Position numbers and translations under genes: made by a program. DNA of 64,000 bases from Sphingobacteriaceae bacterium (GTDB taxonomy: Bacteria; Bacteroidota; Bacteroidia; Sphingobacteriales; Sphingobacteriaceae): assembly GCA_017745075.1 (NCBI GenBank), contig JAGIAD010000012.1, positions 1-64,000 of the forward strand, written 5' to 3'. The notes beneath the pieces were generated by a model, which saw only the letters and a list, made by a program, of their open reading frames with translations, was not told the DNA's origin and made no database searches. Below, piece by piece: positions 1 to 10,394 of this stretch (positions within the stretch are counted from its first letter, which is position 1; every line of letters begins with the position of its first letter).

Positions 1-51
1 CCGCATTCCAAATCCTAAATGAAATTTTTAGAGTTTAGGTTAACGGCTATG

Positions 52-250
52 GTTTGTAACGAGGATTACAGGGAGGTGCATTTATAATGCACATAGAGAA
101 GAAAAATATATGGCGATAAAATCGCTTTTCTCATACATCCTCGTTACAAACGAGGACGATACTGGAGTTGGTCGAGATTTGCAATCTCGACCGGATGAAT
201 TGTGGATTTTTAATCCACTTCCACTCTAAGAATTACAAATCTCGACCAAC
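52..250. repeat. REP-like cluster of nested palindromes
   Basis: Several perfect inverted repeats are packed into about 200 bases. gtttgtaacgaggat (52-66) pairs with 137-151. tcctcgt/acgagga form a hairpin at 138-156. ggtcgagatt/aatctcgacc form a hairpin at 170-192 with a 3 nt loop. gtggatt/aatccac pair at 202-218. gttggtcgagattt (167-180) pairs with 237-250. No coding potential is seen. The pattern is typical of intergenic REP elements mobilised by Y1 (RAYT) transposases in Bacteroidota; no such transposase gene lies in this window. It directly follows the stop of the phosphodiesterase gene and could also act as its transcription end. Confidence 0.7.
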
Positions 251-256
251 TTATTA

Positions 257-1156
257 TTATTTTGCCTGTACCAAAATATCAGGATAATCGGAAATAATGC
301 CGTCTACATTTAATGCTTTTAATTTTTGGATATCGGCCAGTGTATTGGCTGTCCAGGGTATAACTTTCACGCCATCAGCATGTGCTCTTTTAACCAAATC
401 TTCATTCACCATTTGCCAAACCGGACTTAAAATAAAGGGCTTGTAACCTAAATCAGCTATATTTTCATCATAAGTTTTTTTGTTTGCCACCAAAAAAGAG
501 GTTTTCATTTTTGGGTATTTTTCATGGATTAACTGAATGGTGCGTTTATCGAAAGATTGGATCACGACAAAATCAGCAACCTTTTTCCTGATGATCACTT
601 CCATTAAGAGTTTAACAAACTCCTCAGGCTTAGGATTAGTGACACCATCGCCACTTTCGCTGCATTTGGTTTCGATATTATAGAAAAACTGTTTACGTTT
701 ATAGATTTTGATATCGCGTTGTACCGCATCAATCAGATCACTAAGCAATGGCAGGTGCGTCTTTTCTTTTTTCTGCTGAGGAAAGAGATCATAATACTTG
801 GTGCCTAAATCGAACTTTTTGATTTCATCGTAATTCATGCCGAAAATGGGGTACTTTTTGGCATCAGTTGCCGGGATATCCTGTCCATCGGGTGTACGCA
901 TAAAAGCCGGGCTCAGGTAATCATCGTGCGTTACCACCACTTTACCATCTTTTGAGATATGAGTATCCATTTCCAAAGTGGTAATACCATCAATTTTCAT
1001 GGCGTTTAACATGGCTTCTATAGTATTTTCAGGCATTAAGCCACGTCCACCGCGGTGTGCTTCTGCACTGAATGCAGGAAATTTAACTTCTTGCCCCTGC
1101 GATTTTATCACAAATGCAGATAAAAGAATAAAGATTGTTGTTTTTTTAAGTTTCAT
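257..1156 (-). CDS. Secreted glycerophosphodiester phosphodiesterase (GDPD family)
   Basis: Hydrolyses glycerophosphodiesters to sn-glycerol 3-phosphate and an alcohol, probably outside the cytoplasm. The protein (about 299 aa) starts with a Sec signal (MKLKKTTIFILL..., cleavage near SQG-Q). It then shows the GDPD signature: HRGGRGLMPENT with catalytic His, LEMDTH with the metal-binding Glu/Asp pair, and VTHDD. The C-terminal part contains PWTAN and DGIISDYP, usual for the TIM-barrel end. The ATG at 1156 is preferred; a TTG two codons upstream is possible but less likely. The gene is last in a minus-strand series with the phosphatase, SusD and SusC genes, which suggests a role in phosphoester scavenging. 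Confidence 0.9.
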   Translation of the reverse strand: MKLKKTTIFILLSAFVIKSQGQEVKFPAFSAEAHRGGRGLMPENTIEAMLNAMKIDGITTLEMDTHISKDGKVVVTHDDYLSPAFMRTPDGQDIPATDAKKYPIFGMNYDEIKKFDLGTKYYDLFPQQKKEKTHLPLLSDLIDAVQRDIKIYKRKQFFYNIETKCSESGDGVTNPKPEEFVKLLMEVIIRKKVADFVVIQSFDKRTIQLIHEKYPKMKTSFLVANKKTYDENIADLGYKPFILSPVWQMVNEDLVKRAHADGVKVIPWTANTLADIQKLKALNVDGIISDYPDILVQAK

Positions 1157-1305
1157 ATCCAAAAAAGGGATTTACTGCAGCGTTTAATGTTACCATACAA
1201 CGCTATTAATTAATCTGCAAGATAAAGATATCAGGTATTTTCACTTAATGCGGTCAGTTAAATCTATATTAAGTTTTTCACGAAGTGGATTATCTTAAAT
1301 ACCGA

Positions 1306-1399
1306 ATTGTCATCCTGTCCAAAGGACTCCCATGGAGAGCTAATCGAAGGATTTGCCTCAACATTGTATGAGGCGTTTCAACAGGCTCAACGTGACAAT
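1306..1399. repeat. Intergenic repeat with terminal inverted repeat
   Basis: A 94-base non-coding element is bounded by attgtca (1306-1312) and tgacaat (1393-1399). Its interior has the wording (tgtccaaaggactcc, ctaatcgaagg, caacaggctcaacgtgac) of intergenic repeats common in Pedobacter-like genomes. Nothing else is seen between the two genes at 1157-1425. Confidence 0.45.
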
Positions 1400-1425
1400 C
1401 TCCCAAAAGGCTTATGATATATGAT

Positions 1426-2841
1426 CTACAACGAGGAATCAACTTCTGCTTCAAATTTTTCTCCAAAACGATCGGTAACCACTACTTTAACTTTTTTAAC
1501 TTCCGGACCAAAATGCGCCATAAATAAATGATCCGTAGAAATTGGCTCAACAAAGGTCCTTGGCTTTGGCAATTTATCTCCTTTATATAATTTAACAGAT
1601 AAAGGATCAAATCCATCCTGTTGCGCCAGGTTACCCATTGCTTTTCCATCTAAAAAATATTCTACTTTCCAATTCGGATCGTAATTCCAAACATTGGCAA
1701 TTAACCTTTTTTGATTGGTTAAGGTATCAACATAAATGCTTAACTGTTTTTTACGGTCCTCACCTGTCGATTTGTAATACCATTTTAAATCTGTTCCGTT
1801 TACTTCGTAAACCCCATAACCCCGTGGCGTTCCGTCGCCACAGATTGGGCCTGTCCACCATCCTCCACAAACCGTCCCATGGTTATGTTCATAAATACCA
1901 TTTTTAATTACGTTTTTATTAAAATGGGTATGGCCCGACATAATATGTACGTTTTTGAAATCTTTTAAGATCGCGTAAAAATCTTCGTTATTTTTTACCG
2001 AATTATGTACCGGAATATGCAGACAAACAATTAACAGGGCATCTTTTGGCACCAATTGAAGGTCTTTCTCCAACCATTCCAACTGGGTTGGGGTAATGTA
2101 ACCATCATAAGTTCTTTCTACCCCCAGGTAACGCACATCATCCAGAACCACATAATGGGCCTTACCTCTATTGAACGAATAGTAAGTCGGACCATAATGT
2201 GCCTGAAAAGTACGATCGGAGGTATCATCTCCCCCCTGTCTGTAATCCTGATCATGATTACCCAATGCCTGAAAAAACGGGATCCCGATTTTGGCAATGG
2301 CTTCGTCATAGGCAGGGAAAAGATCAAAATTATCCCAAACCAGGTCGCCTACACCGATACCGTGTACCAGCGTTTTGCCCATGCTTTTTACCACATCTCT
2401 GGTGTCCGGTACAGAGGTTTCCATCATTTGCTGAACATCTTTTTGGGTTTTCACCTGAGGATCTGCCCAAATGATAAAATTATGCTTGCTATCGTCTTGT
2501 TTTAAAGGTTTAAGGTCGAAGTTTAATTTACCGACAGTATCAGGCTTATAATAATGACGGGCAATACTGCTTTCGGTTTTAAATTCGTAACCCGAAGGTG
2601 TGCTGATCCATACAAAACGAGCCAGTTCATGTAATTTAAGCTCATAATTCCCAGTTTTATCAGTCTGTACTACGCTATAGCCGTCAGAAATTACCACTCC
2701 CGCAACAGCTTTGCCTTTACTGGTTACCTTTCCGGTTACTACTCCATCAATTGAAAATAGTGATGAAGGGAATGATTTTAAGCTAACAAATAAGGCCGTG
2801 GTTAATAAACTTGATTTTTGTATAAATGATCTTCTGTTCAT
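1426..2841 (-). CDS. Calcineurin-like metallophosphoesterase, Tat-type signal
   Basis: Exported phosphatase of 471 aa. The N-terminus NRRSFIQKS followed by a hydrophobic stretch is Tat-like. Residues about 31-110 form a beta-sandwich similar to the MetallophosN / carboxypeptidase-regulatory fold. The metallophosphatase core follows, with D127 (ADPQ), GD..WD at 165-170, GNHD at 194-197, H275 (CLHIP) and GHTH at 303-306. The C-terminal about 120 residues match the extra domain of this family. The substrate cannot be read from sequence. Its location next to a GDPD gene and a SusC/D pair argues for a phosphomonoester or phosphodiester nutrient. Confidence 0.88.
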   Translation of the reverse strand: MNRRSFIQKSSLLTTALFVSLKSFPSSLFSIDGVVTGKVTSKGKAVAGVVISDGYSVVQTDKTGNYELKLHELARFVWISTPSGYEFKTESSIARHYYKPDTVGKLNFDLKPLKQDDSKHNFIIWADPQVKTQKDVQQMMETSVPDTRDVVKSMGKTLVHGIGVGDLVWDNFDLFPAYDEAIAKIGIPFFQALGNHDQDYRQGGDDTSDRTFQAHYGPTYYSFNRGKAHYVVLDDVRYLGVERTYDGYITPTQLEWLEKDLQLVPKDALLIVCLHIPVHNSVKNNEDFYAILKDFKNVHIMSGHTHFNKNVIKNGIYEHNHGTVCGGWWTGPICGDGTPRGYGVYEVNGTDLKWYYKSTGEDRKKQLSIYVDTLTNQKRLIANVWNYDPNWKVEYFLDGKAMGNLAQQDGFDPLSVKLYKGDKLPKPRTFVEPISTDHLFMAHFGPEVKKVKVVVTDRFGEKFEAEVDSSL

Positions 2842-2982
2842 GTTAATTTTAAAAACTGCTAATAAAGCATTCGTAATGTTTTGAATTTAAAAACCCAAAA
2901 ACTTTACCATATGGCACATTTTGGGTTTAATTTTAATGATTTAGATGGCTCAACCACCAGAGTTTTCAATCCAAAAAAATAA

Positions 2983-3441
2983 TTAATAGTTCTCGCTATA
3001 ACATTCTATTATGATTTCTTCATTTTCATTATCGGGAATATAAAATGTTTTGGGGTTAACATTATAATTAATAGTAGAATAAATATGACTATATAATTGA
3101 GTACGAACATCAAAGGCATAAACAGATGGAGATGAAGTTACAATGGTTACCGATACCGAATGCAGTGCCCCGTAACTATAAAAATCAAAATAATCAGAAT
3201 TTCCGTTAGCGATACCCTGGATGGTCTGCGTTTGCGCATTGCCGTTGATATCCAAACCAGAAATAGTAACTGATACAAAATCTACGCCTGTGTGATTAAT
3301 AATACTAAATCCGGCGTTATTTCTTTTTTTATAAGAGGTTTGGAACGGATTTGTTTTTCCACCGGTCCTGCTTGCAAAAGAAACATGGGCAATGAGAACA
3401 AATATCAGTACTGAAAGTAATTTAGGGATGTGGTTTTTCAT
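2983..3441 (-). CDS. Small secreted protein of unknown function
   Basis: A 152 aa protein with a signal peptide (MKNHIPKLLSVLIFVLIAHVSFA). The mature part is rich in Ser, Thr, Asn, Tyr and beta-branched residues, with phrases such as FSIINHTGVDFVSVTISGLD and FYIPDNENEEIIIECY. I see no Cys-based lipobox and no catalytic motif. It resembles a small all-beta secreted domain. I do not recognise a family. It lies between the DUF5689 lipoprotein and the phosphatase genes of the Sus-type locus, on the same strand. Confidence 0.65.
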   Translation of the reverse strand: MKNHIPKLLSVLIFVLIAHVSFASRTGGKTNPFQTSYKKRNNAGFSIINHTGVDFVSVTISGLDINGNAQTQTIQGIANGNSDYFDFYSYGALHSVSVTIVTSSPSVYAFDVRTQLYSHIYSTINYNVNPKTFYIPDNENEEIIIECYSENY

Positions 3442-3582
3442 AATTTTCTTAATTTATATCATTAATAATTAGATGGTGGTTCGCGTATTGGAGATAAAAT
3501 GATATGGATAAAGGCACTTCTCGTCGATGATTTATTAACCAGAAAAACCTGATGAAGGGTTTTTCTGGTCGTTTAAAATCAA

Positions 3583-5160
3583 TTACTTGAGTGCGGTTGC
3601 CGGCACGCCATCAGGATAAGTGGCTGAAGCTTCCGGAAATACGCCCTCAATTTCATTTAACTGTGATGTTTTGGTTAATAAGAAGTGTGTAACGGTTCTG
3701 GCTTTGATCCATTTACCCAGTGTAACACTATAAATACCACCAAACTTATAATAATAACCCTGATCAGGAATGGTAGAGGCATCAGGATGGTAGGCAAAAA
3801 ACTTGGTATTATTTCCTTGTCTGTAAAATGGCTGAGCTACCTGGGTAAGCGGCTCAATTACATCATAAAGATCGGTATTTCCGATTCTATAACCCACCGC
3901 CGGCGGACCTGCAGAAAATAAACTTCCACCATTTGATATAAATAAAACATCAATCGGTTTGCTATCAGCTGTTACAGTTGTACCCTCAAATGCAGCTACC
4001 CCATAGGCATTACCACTGTTGGCAAGCAAATTGGTCGTTTTGGTTCCAAATCCATCACCATCTGCGGTAGAATAATTAAATGATCTGATCCATTTAGATG
4101 ATGCAATACTGGTAGAACCTGTACTGTTGATGAGTTTATTGCCACCACCAACGTAAAAAAACTGACCTTTGGCGACTGTACCTGATGTGAGATTAAACTT
4201 ATAGGTCCTGAGTCCTCCGGTAGCCCATCCGTTGGTTGGGTTACCTATTGGCGTAGAAGCACCTGCGTTATTGGTAGTAACAACGGAGAATGGCGTTACT
4301 GCAAAATTAATATCCCGGGTAGCTAAAAACTGGATATACTCATTATTGGCATCAGTCCCTTTAGGATCTGCTATCCAGCCAGATATAATAAATGCCGGAA
4401 TTTCAATCGTAGAACTTAAGGTAAATATATCCTTGTCCGTACGTAACCTGAGTTCCGGAACAGCAGTACCATCAGCAGTTACCTTGTTCATCATGATGGC
4501 CAGGTAGTTACCCATTACCGGAGGAATTTTACCAGCGAATAATGCACCTGCCTCCGTATGAAGTTTAATATCATCAAATCCATCATTTAACATTTTATCA
4601 CCCGATATTACATCGGTAGGAAGAAGCTGTGGATTATAGGTTCCTTTAACAATCGATAAAAGCGTACTTTCATATTTATCAGGATTGGCAAATATCGCTG
4701 AACTGGAAACTGCATTAGGAACAATTTTAACATTCGAAGCCACTTTTTTAATTGCCGCCGGGTTAACATTGGTAATCTGCAGGTTGCCATCAACGCGCTT
4801 AAGTACGGCGCCTTCTACATTGATTAAAATAGAATCGCCGCTAGCGTATTTGGTTGCTTCGCTCCCTAATGGGATCTGGATTCCCCTTAATTCATTCAAC
4901 CTTCTTCTATCCTGTACAATCAATAATCCAGAAGGAAGGTTTTTACCCGAGTGATCAGAAATAACAACTACACTGATACTGTTCCCTCCAAACATATTAT
5001 CAGGGCTTAGGGTAACATCAGAACCTTTATATAAACTTCTTAAATCAAATAAAGGGATATAAGGACTTACAACACCGCCCGGATAATTTGATTTTTTACA
5101 ACCAAACCACAACAATGGAACTGCAAGTAACATGATACTATACAATATTATCTTTTTCAT
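3583..5160 (-). CDS. DUF5689-type surface lipoprotein with lamin-tail-like C-terminal half
   Basis: A 525 aa lipoprotein; the signal ends in LLWFGC-KK, so Cys21 would be lipidated. Residues about 25-240 match the DUF5689 pattern found next to SusC/SusD pairs (SGLLIVQDRR, GDSILINVEGAVL, LQITNV). The second half (FIISGWIADPKGTDANNEYI onward) looks like a lamin-tail/OB-like module (NNEYIQF). Such proteins usually sit on the cell surface with the SusCD complex and may bind or present ligand. It lies 24 bases downstream of the SusD gene and is probably co-transcribed with it. Confidence 0.8.
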   Translation of the reverse strand: MKKIILYSIMLLAVPLLWFGCKKSNYPGGVVSPYIPLFDLRSLYKGSDVTLSPDNMFGGNSISVVVISDHSGKNLPSGLLIVQDRRRLNELRGIQIPLGSEATKYASGDSILINVEGAVLKRVDGNLQITNVNPAAIKKVASNVKIVPNAVSSSAIFANPDKYESTLLSIVKGTYNPQLLPTDVISGDKMLNDGFDDIKLHTEAGALFAGKIPPVMGNYLAIMMNKVTADGTAVPELRLRTDKDIFTLSSTIEIPAFIISGWIADPKGTDANNEYIQFLATRDINFAVTPFSVVTTNNAGASTPIGNPTNGWATGGLRTYKFNLTSGTVAKGQFFYVGGGNKLINSTGSTSIASSKWIRSFNYSTADGDGFGTKTTNLLANSGNAYGVAAFEGTTVTADSKPIDVLFISNGGSLFSAGPPAVGYRIGNTDLYDVIEPLTQVAQPFYRQGNNTKFFAYHPDASTIPDQGYYYKFGGIYSVTLGKWIKARTVTHFLLTKTSQLNEIEGVFPEASATYPDGVPATALK

Positions 5161-5184
5161 TTTTATAATTTTAATGGTCCTTAA

Positions 5185-6759
5185 CTATGGTTTTTGCCAC
5201 CAAACCTGGGTTGAAATGATATCTTCCCCCTGCGCTGCAACAGCTTTTTGATAACTGGTAGGATTTGCAGATTGTACATAAACGGGATAAACCATCCGGG
5301 CAGGCATAACGCCTCCATTTCTAAGCCCTGGCCCTTTTGGTAAAACCGGATGACCTGTACGGCGATACTCGAACCATTGCTGCATATCAACCAGGAAAAG
5401 TGCGTAATATTTCTGAAGATGGATTTGCTCCATTTTTTCATCTACTGATAATCCATTATTCCAGTCGATATCTGCATTTGTGATATACTCTATATAGGTA
5501 GGTGAAGTGGTAGATGCAGGAAAATTTGGTACCCAGTAATTAATGGCATTTGCGATACCGCTGTTATAAAAACCTTCAGCCGAACCATTGATCCAGCCTT
5601 TTAAGGCAGCTTCGGCCAAAATAAACTGAACTTCTGCAAAATTCATCAAGATACCTGTTTGTGATGATTGTTGCAGAGATCTTGCTCCGATAGCTACACC
5701 TGAGCTGGTTTGGTCGTAAGAATAAAAATAGGCTTCTTTTACAACTCCGGCGCCAACAACATAACCACTCGGTACGCCTTTAAATCCACCTGTAGCGCCC
5801 TGCGAGATCCCAAACCTGTTGATACCATTAACCGCATAACCTTTAGCGGCAGAAATATCGATCCTTGGATCGCCCCAGTTTGCCAGATGATCGATAAAGA
5901 AACTTCCAATGGCCGGAGCCCTGAAATCCTGAACCCTCACTCCATTTACATAAGGATTAACAAATGGATCGGTACCCGTTAAACCTGTCCACTTCAATGT
6001 CGCTGATTCAGCATTATTGGTCATAATGGGATATTTGGCCGGATTGGTATCTACAATTTCCTTAATTTTAGCAATCACCTGGGCAGACACTGCAGATTTA
6101 CCCGAAACCCTAAGTAACAACCTCAAATATAAAGAGTTACAAAACTTACGCCACTTAGCAATATCACCCTTAAATACCGGATCGCTTGAAGTTGTAATGG
6201 CTGTTCCTTCGGTTAATAAAGTATTTGCCTCTTCCAGTTTTTTAAACATATCCAGGTAAATATCCTGCTGCTTATCGAAAGCTGGCTCTAAAACCCCACC
6301 CGTACCCTGGTTGGATTGAAAATATGGTATATCGCCATAAGTATCAGAGAGCATGGAATATACCCATGTTTGGCATACTAATGAAATTCCCTGATACGAC
6401 TTATTTTCCATTCCGGATTTTCCTGCCAGCTTATATATATCTTTAAAATTGGTTAACTGTATATACCATGCATTCCATAAATAGTCAGAAAAGGTATTTC
6501 TATATTCGTATCTGAATACAGTGCCTTCACCATCACTGATACTTACTGTTACCTGCATGAGTTCATTGTTAAAATTCCGGTTACGGTTCATCCCTGCACT
6601 GAGTGTATTTACCAATGCCGGTGCCAACAATTTATCGGGCGTGGTTGAAAGGATATTGATCGGATCGGTGTTAACTTCCTGGAAGTTTTTATCGCATGAG
6701 GAAAGTGTAGTTGCTGACACTACCAAAGCTGCAATAATTTTATATAGATTCTTTTTCAT
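5185..6759 (-). CDS. SusD/RagB-type nutrient-binding outer-membrane lipoprotein
   Basis: A 524 aa protein of the SusD-like_2 group. The lipobox is TTLSSC (Cys22). It is followed by DKNFQEVNTDP and PDKLLAPALVNTL, typical of SusD N-termini, then TPR-rich helices. The C-terminal half has MNFAEVQFILAEAAL, YYALFLVDMQQWFEYRRTG and MPARMVYP, conserved in the family. It caps the TonB-dependent transporter encoded 11 bases upstream and captures ligand at the cell surface. Neighbouring phosphoesterases rather than glycosidases suggest a phosphorylated ligand. Confidence 0.92.
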   Translation of the reverse strand: MKKNLYKIIAALVVSATTLSSCDKNFQEVNTDPINILSTTPDKLLAPALVNTLSAGMNRNRNFNNELMQVTVSISDGEGTVFRYEYRNTFSDYLWNAWYIQLTNFKDIYKLAGKSGMENKSYQGISLVCQTWVYSMLSDTYGDIPYFQSNQGTGGVLEPAFDKQQDIYLDMFKKLEEANTLLTEGTAITTSSDPVFKGDIAKWRKFCNSLYLRLLLRVSGKSAVSAQVIAKIKEIVDTNPAKYPIMTNNAESATLKWTGLTGTDPFVNPYVNGVRVQDFRAPAIGSFFIDHLANWGDPRIDISAAKGYAVNGINRFGISQGATGGFKGVPSGYVVGAGVVKEAYFYSYDQTSSGVAIGARSLQQSSQTGILMNFAEVQFILAEAALKGWINGSAEGFYNSGIANAINYWVPNFPASTTSPTYIEYITNADIDWNNGLSVDEKMEQIHLQKYYALFLVDMQQWFEYRRTGHPVLPKGPGLRNGGVMPARMVYPVYVQSANPTSYQKAVAAQGEDIISTQVWWQKP

Positions 6760-6770
6760 ATTTTAAAAGA

Positions 6771-9700
6771 TTATATACCAATGGATAAATTGAAACCAAA
6801 AGTTCTGGTTGAGGGGAACTGACCAATCTCGAAGCCGGTTACAATATCAGAACCGCTGAGCGTACCAAATTCGGGATCGAACATTGGCCATGGCGACCAG
6901 ATGAAAAGGTTACGGCCGTAAACCCCGAAAGTTGCAGAAGAAAGTCCTATTTTTCGAAGAAAACGCGGGTTGAACCTGTAGTTTAAAGAAGCCTCCCTGA
7001 ATTTGATAAAATCGGTGCTGAAAGTACTGCCTTCTGCATTATCTGCTCCGGCATGTGAGCGGTAATATTCGTCGATATCGTATGCAACAGTAGTATTCGG
7101 AACATAAGAACCATCGGCCAATTGTACCACACCATTACCTACAATACCATTATACCTGCCTGGCAATGTACTGGTTAACTTACCCTGTTCAACCATTTTG
7201 TAGTTTAATAAAGAGTGTGCAACCGCTCCTGCCTGCGCATCGAATAATACGCTCAAGCTCAGGTTTTTGTAAGCAAAAGTGCTACCGATACTGAATTTAT
7301 ATTTAGGCATGGTATTGCCCAGATAAACCACATCACTGGTAATTTTTGCAAAACCTGTTGCAGCATCATAAACCACGTTTCCCTGTGGATCGCGTAAGTA
7401 TCCCCTCCCGTATAAATCGCCCATGCTTCCACCAACTTTGGCTACAATCTGTCCGCCGGCGATCGGACCCGTACGGAGAATAATCGAACTATCTGACAGC
7501 GCCTTGATTTCATTCCTGTTCGATGCAAATGTTGCATTCATGGTCCATTTAAAACCACCTTTTGTAACTATCGGCGTTCCGTTTAAGGCTACTTCAACAC
7601 CACTGTTATTTACCTGTCCGGCATTGATTAACGCCTGGTTATAGCCCGAAGAGCGGTCTACAATCCTGGTTAATATCTGGTTTTTGGTATTTCCTGCATA
7701 AACAGCCACATCAAAACCTAACCTGCCTTTAAATAAACTTACTTCGGTACCCACCTCGTAAGTTGTCGTTTTTAATGGTTTTAAATTTTCGTTCGGTAAA
7801 ATGGTCGGGTTTACCAATGAGCTGTCAGGATAGGTGCCATTGGCCGCTAAAGAATAGGTATAGGCTGTACGGTAAGGTGTTGTGCCGCCACTACCCACCT
7901 GCGATACCGAAGCCCTTAACTTAGCAAAGCTGATGGCCTTGGGCAGCTTAAAAAATTCTGAAAGCACAAAACTGGTACTAATTGCTGGATAGAAAAACCC
8001 AACATTATCTGTTCTGGTTACTGTAGCCAATACGCTGCTCCAGTCTTTACGTCCGGTAAGCTCAACATACCAGTAATTTTTATAATTAGTAGATAAAACA
8101 CCGTAAAAACTGTTGATCCTGTACCTGCTGGTATCGGGGATAGAAATTAATGGATACAGGTTATTGGTTAACTCGTAAACATTTGGCACGGCCAAACCAT
8201 CTGCACGCAGATCCGATTTATTGTATTTGTTTCTCAGCTCGCTACCGCCGAATGTAGCATTGATGCTAAAATCTTTGCTGATTTTTTTATCATATCTTAA
8301 TAAGAAATCAATATTGGTTTCCTGCGCATTGATGTGCTGTTTACGTACAGATCCAAGTGGCAAACGGCTACCGGCGTCGTAAGGACGTTCCTGAGCACGT
8401 CTTTCTTCAGAATAATCAATACTCGATCTCAGCAACAGGCTCAGTTCTTTACTGAATTGATAGCTGGCCTGAATATTGGCAGTAATGTTATTACGACCTG
8501 TCCTGTTAATAAACTCATTTACTACCGCATAAGGATTCTCAGGGAATGAACTGAAAGGATATTTGATTGATAAATTTTCTTTACCATTTGCCCAATAATT
8601 CTTGATCCAATCCAAACTGGCATTCGGCTGCCAGAAAATAAACCAGTACATTAACGATTGGTTACCATAACCAGCACCCGGAAGGTTATCGCTAAACCTG
8701 TTGCCATAATTTATTTTAGTTGTAATCTTTAATTTGGAAGTTACATCAGTGTTGGTAGATAAGGTAAGTGTGGTACGTTCTATTCCGGTATTGGGCACAA
8801 TCCAGGTGTTATTCTGGTTGGTAACCGAAAACCGGGCAGTTGTGTTTTTATACCTTCCATCCAAACTTAATGAGTTGGTTAAATTTTCGCCCGTGCTGAA
8901 GAAGTCCCTGATCTGATTTTTATAAGGTACCCAGGGTGTACGCGTTTTACCAGTGGTTTGCGTAACCGGATCGTACTGAAAAAACATCTGTCCGTCAAAA
9001 CGTGGCCCATAGGCAGAACTGGTTCCGCTGGTACTTGCACCATCCACAGTTGTACCATACGAGTAGTAAGCGGCACCATCCAATCCCTGGCCATATTCGT
9101 ACTGCATATCGGGCCAGCGGTTAACTTTTTCAAAAGATCCGTTGGAAGTAAATTTGATATTCACTTTTTTATGTTTCGAATTACCTGACTTAGTGGTAAT
9201 AATAATGGCCCCGTTTGCCCCGCGCTGTCCGTATAAAGCCGCAGCTCCAGGTCCTTTCAGTACCGTTACACTCTCAATATCTTCAGGGTTAATATCGTTG
9301 ATGGAGCTTCCGTAATCTGCAGGCATGTTATCACTTCCTGTACCATAAACTCCGTCAGAGCCATTGGCTGTACGCCTACCGCTACTATTGTTAATTACTA
9401 CCCCATCCAGTACGATCAAGGCCTCATTATCACCTGTCAGGTTATTTTCGCCCCTTAAAATAATCTTATTGGAACCCGCCGGCCCGCTGTTCGATCTGAT
9501 CAGGTTTAAACCTGCTACCTTGCCAGATAGTGCGTCAGTCCAGTTCGTAGAAACCGCCTCGGTTAACTGGTTGCTATCGATTTTGGTTACGGCATAACCC
9601 AAGGCTTTTTCCTGTCTTTTAATCCCCAATGCGGTTACTACCACCTCATTAAGCGAATTATCTGCAGGCACAAGCTTAAAATTAACGCTGGTGGTTTTGC

Positions 9701-10268
9701 CAACAGCCACCTTCACCTGTTGTTTCCTGGCAATTTCGTAAGAAATAAACCTCGCCTCAACAGTGTAAACTCCCTCTGCAATATTAAAACTGTATTCGCC
9801 ATTGTTATTCGTTTGCCCAACTACATTAAGCTCTACAATTTTAATGGTTGCCGCCGGTATAGGCTGACTGTTTTCGTCAACTATCCTGCCTGTGAGCTTC
9901 CCTGTTGATATATTTTTTGCTGTAATCAGAATATTACCTGCCGTACCTGATTTAAAAGTGAAAGGCAAGCCTTTTAGCAGCAGGGCCAATGTCTCGCCTA
10001 CCGATCGCTGTCCGCGCGGTACATATACCTTTTTCTGATCATCAAGTTGCGAGTTATTATAGGCAATATGATTGCCACTTAGCTTTTCTAAAGTTTCAAA
10101 AGCTTTTTTTAATGTTATACCATCTGCTTCGAATAGAATTTTCTTATCGCTTTGTGCATGGGTATATATCGAGAAAGAGAGCAGATTCAACATCACTACG
10201 GTAGCAATAACCATAGTTTTTGAGGCATACTGATGGAAATTTTTAATCCATCGGGTATTAATTTTCAT
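6771..10268 (-). CDS. SusC/RagA TonB-dependent transporter with STN signalling domain
   Basis: A 1165 aa outer-membrane transporter. Domain order: signal peptide (to about 38, THAQ), STN/secretin-TonB N-terminal domain (about 44-117), carboxypeptidase-regulatory-like domain (about 124-206), TonB-dependent plug (NEVVVTALGIKRQ, about 207-355, with VLKGPGAAALYGQRGANGA), then the 22-strand barrel ending FNLSIGI. The STN domain marks a transducer that contacts an anti-sigma factor, and a FecR gene lies directly upstream on the same strand. It therefore both imports the ligand with SusD and reports its presence to the ECF sigma factor. Confidence 0.95.
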   Translation of the reverse strand: MKINTRWIKNFHQYASKTMVIATVVMLNLLSFSIYTHAQSDKKILFEADGITLKKAFETLEKLSGNHIAYNNSQLDDQKKVYVPRGQRSVGETLALLLKGLPFTFKSGTAGNILITAKNISTGKLTGRIVDENSQPIPAATIKIVELNVVGQTNNNGEYSFNIAEGVYTVEARFISYEIARKQQVKVAVGKTTSVNFKLVPADNSLNEVVVTALGIKRQEKALGYAVTKIDSNQLTEAVSTNWTDALSGKVAGLNLIRSNSGPAGSNKIILRGENNLTGDNEALIVLDGVVINNSSGRRTANGSDGVYGTGSDNMPADYGSSINDINPEDIESVTVLKGPGAAALYGQRGANGAIIITTKSGNSKHKKVNIKFTSNGSFEKVNRWPDMQYEYGQGLDGAAYYSYGTTVDGASTSGTSSAYGPRFDGQMFFQYDPVTQTTGKTRTPWVPYKNQIRDFFSTGENLTNSLSLDGRYKNTTARFSVTNQNNTWIVPNTGIERTTLTLSTNTDVTSKLKITTKINYGNRFSDNLPGAGYGNQSLMYWFIFWQPNASLDWIKNYWANGKENLSIKYPFSSFPENPYAVVNEFINRTGRNNITANIQASYQFSKELSLLLRSSIDYSEERRAQERPYDAGSRLPLGSVRKQHINAQETNIDFLLRYDKKISKDFSINATFGGSELRNKYNKSDLRADGLAVPNVYELTNNLYPLISIPDTSRYRINSFYGVLSTNYKNYWYVELTGRKDWSSVLATVTRTDNVGFFYPAISTSFVLSEFFKLPKAISFAKLRASVSQVGSGGTTPYRTAYTYSLAANGTYPDSSLVNPTILPNENLKPLKTTTYEVGTEVSLFKGRLGFDVAVYAGNTKNQILTRIVDRSSGYNQALINAGQVNNSGVEVALNGTPIVTKGGFKWTMNATFASNRNEIKALSDSSIILRTGPIAGGQIVAKVGGSMGDLYGRGYLRDPQGNVVYDAATGFAKITSDVVYLGNTMPKYKFSIGSTFAYKNLSLSVLFDAQAGAVAHSLLNYKMVEQGKLTSTLPGRYNGIVGNGVVQLADGSYVPNTTVAYDIDEYYRSHAGADNAEGSTFSTDFIKFREASLNYRFNPRFLRKIGLSSATFGVYGRNLFIWSPWPMFDPEFGTLSGSDIVTGFEIGQFPSTRTFGFNLSIGI

Positions 10269-10394
10269 ATCTTTACTAAGTTTTACTTTGTCAAATAAGT
10301 ATACAGTTTATCAGGGCTTGAAATGTGTCCAGCATTTCAGGCCATCTTTCGTTTTCTGGTAATTTTATATCATATCTATTTTTACAGTTTATCG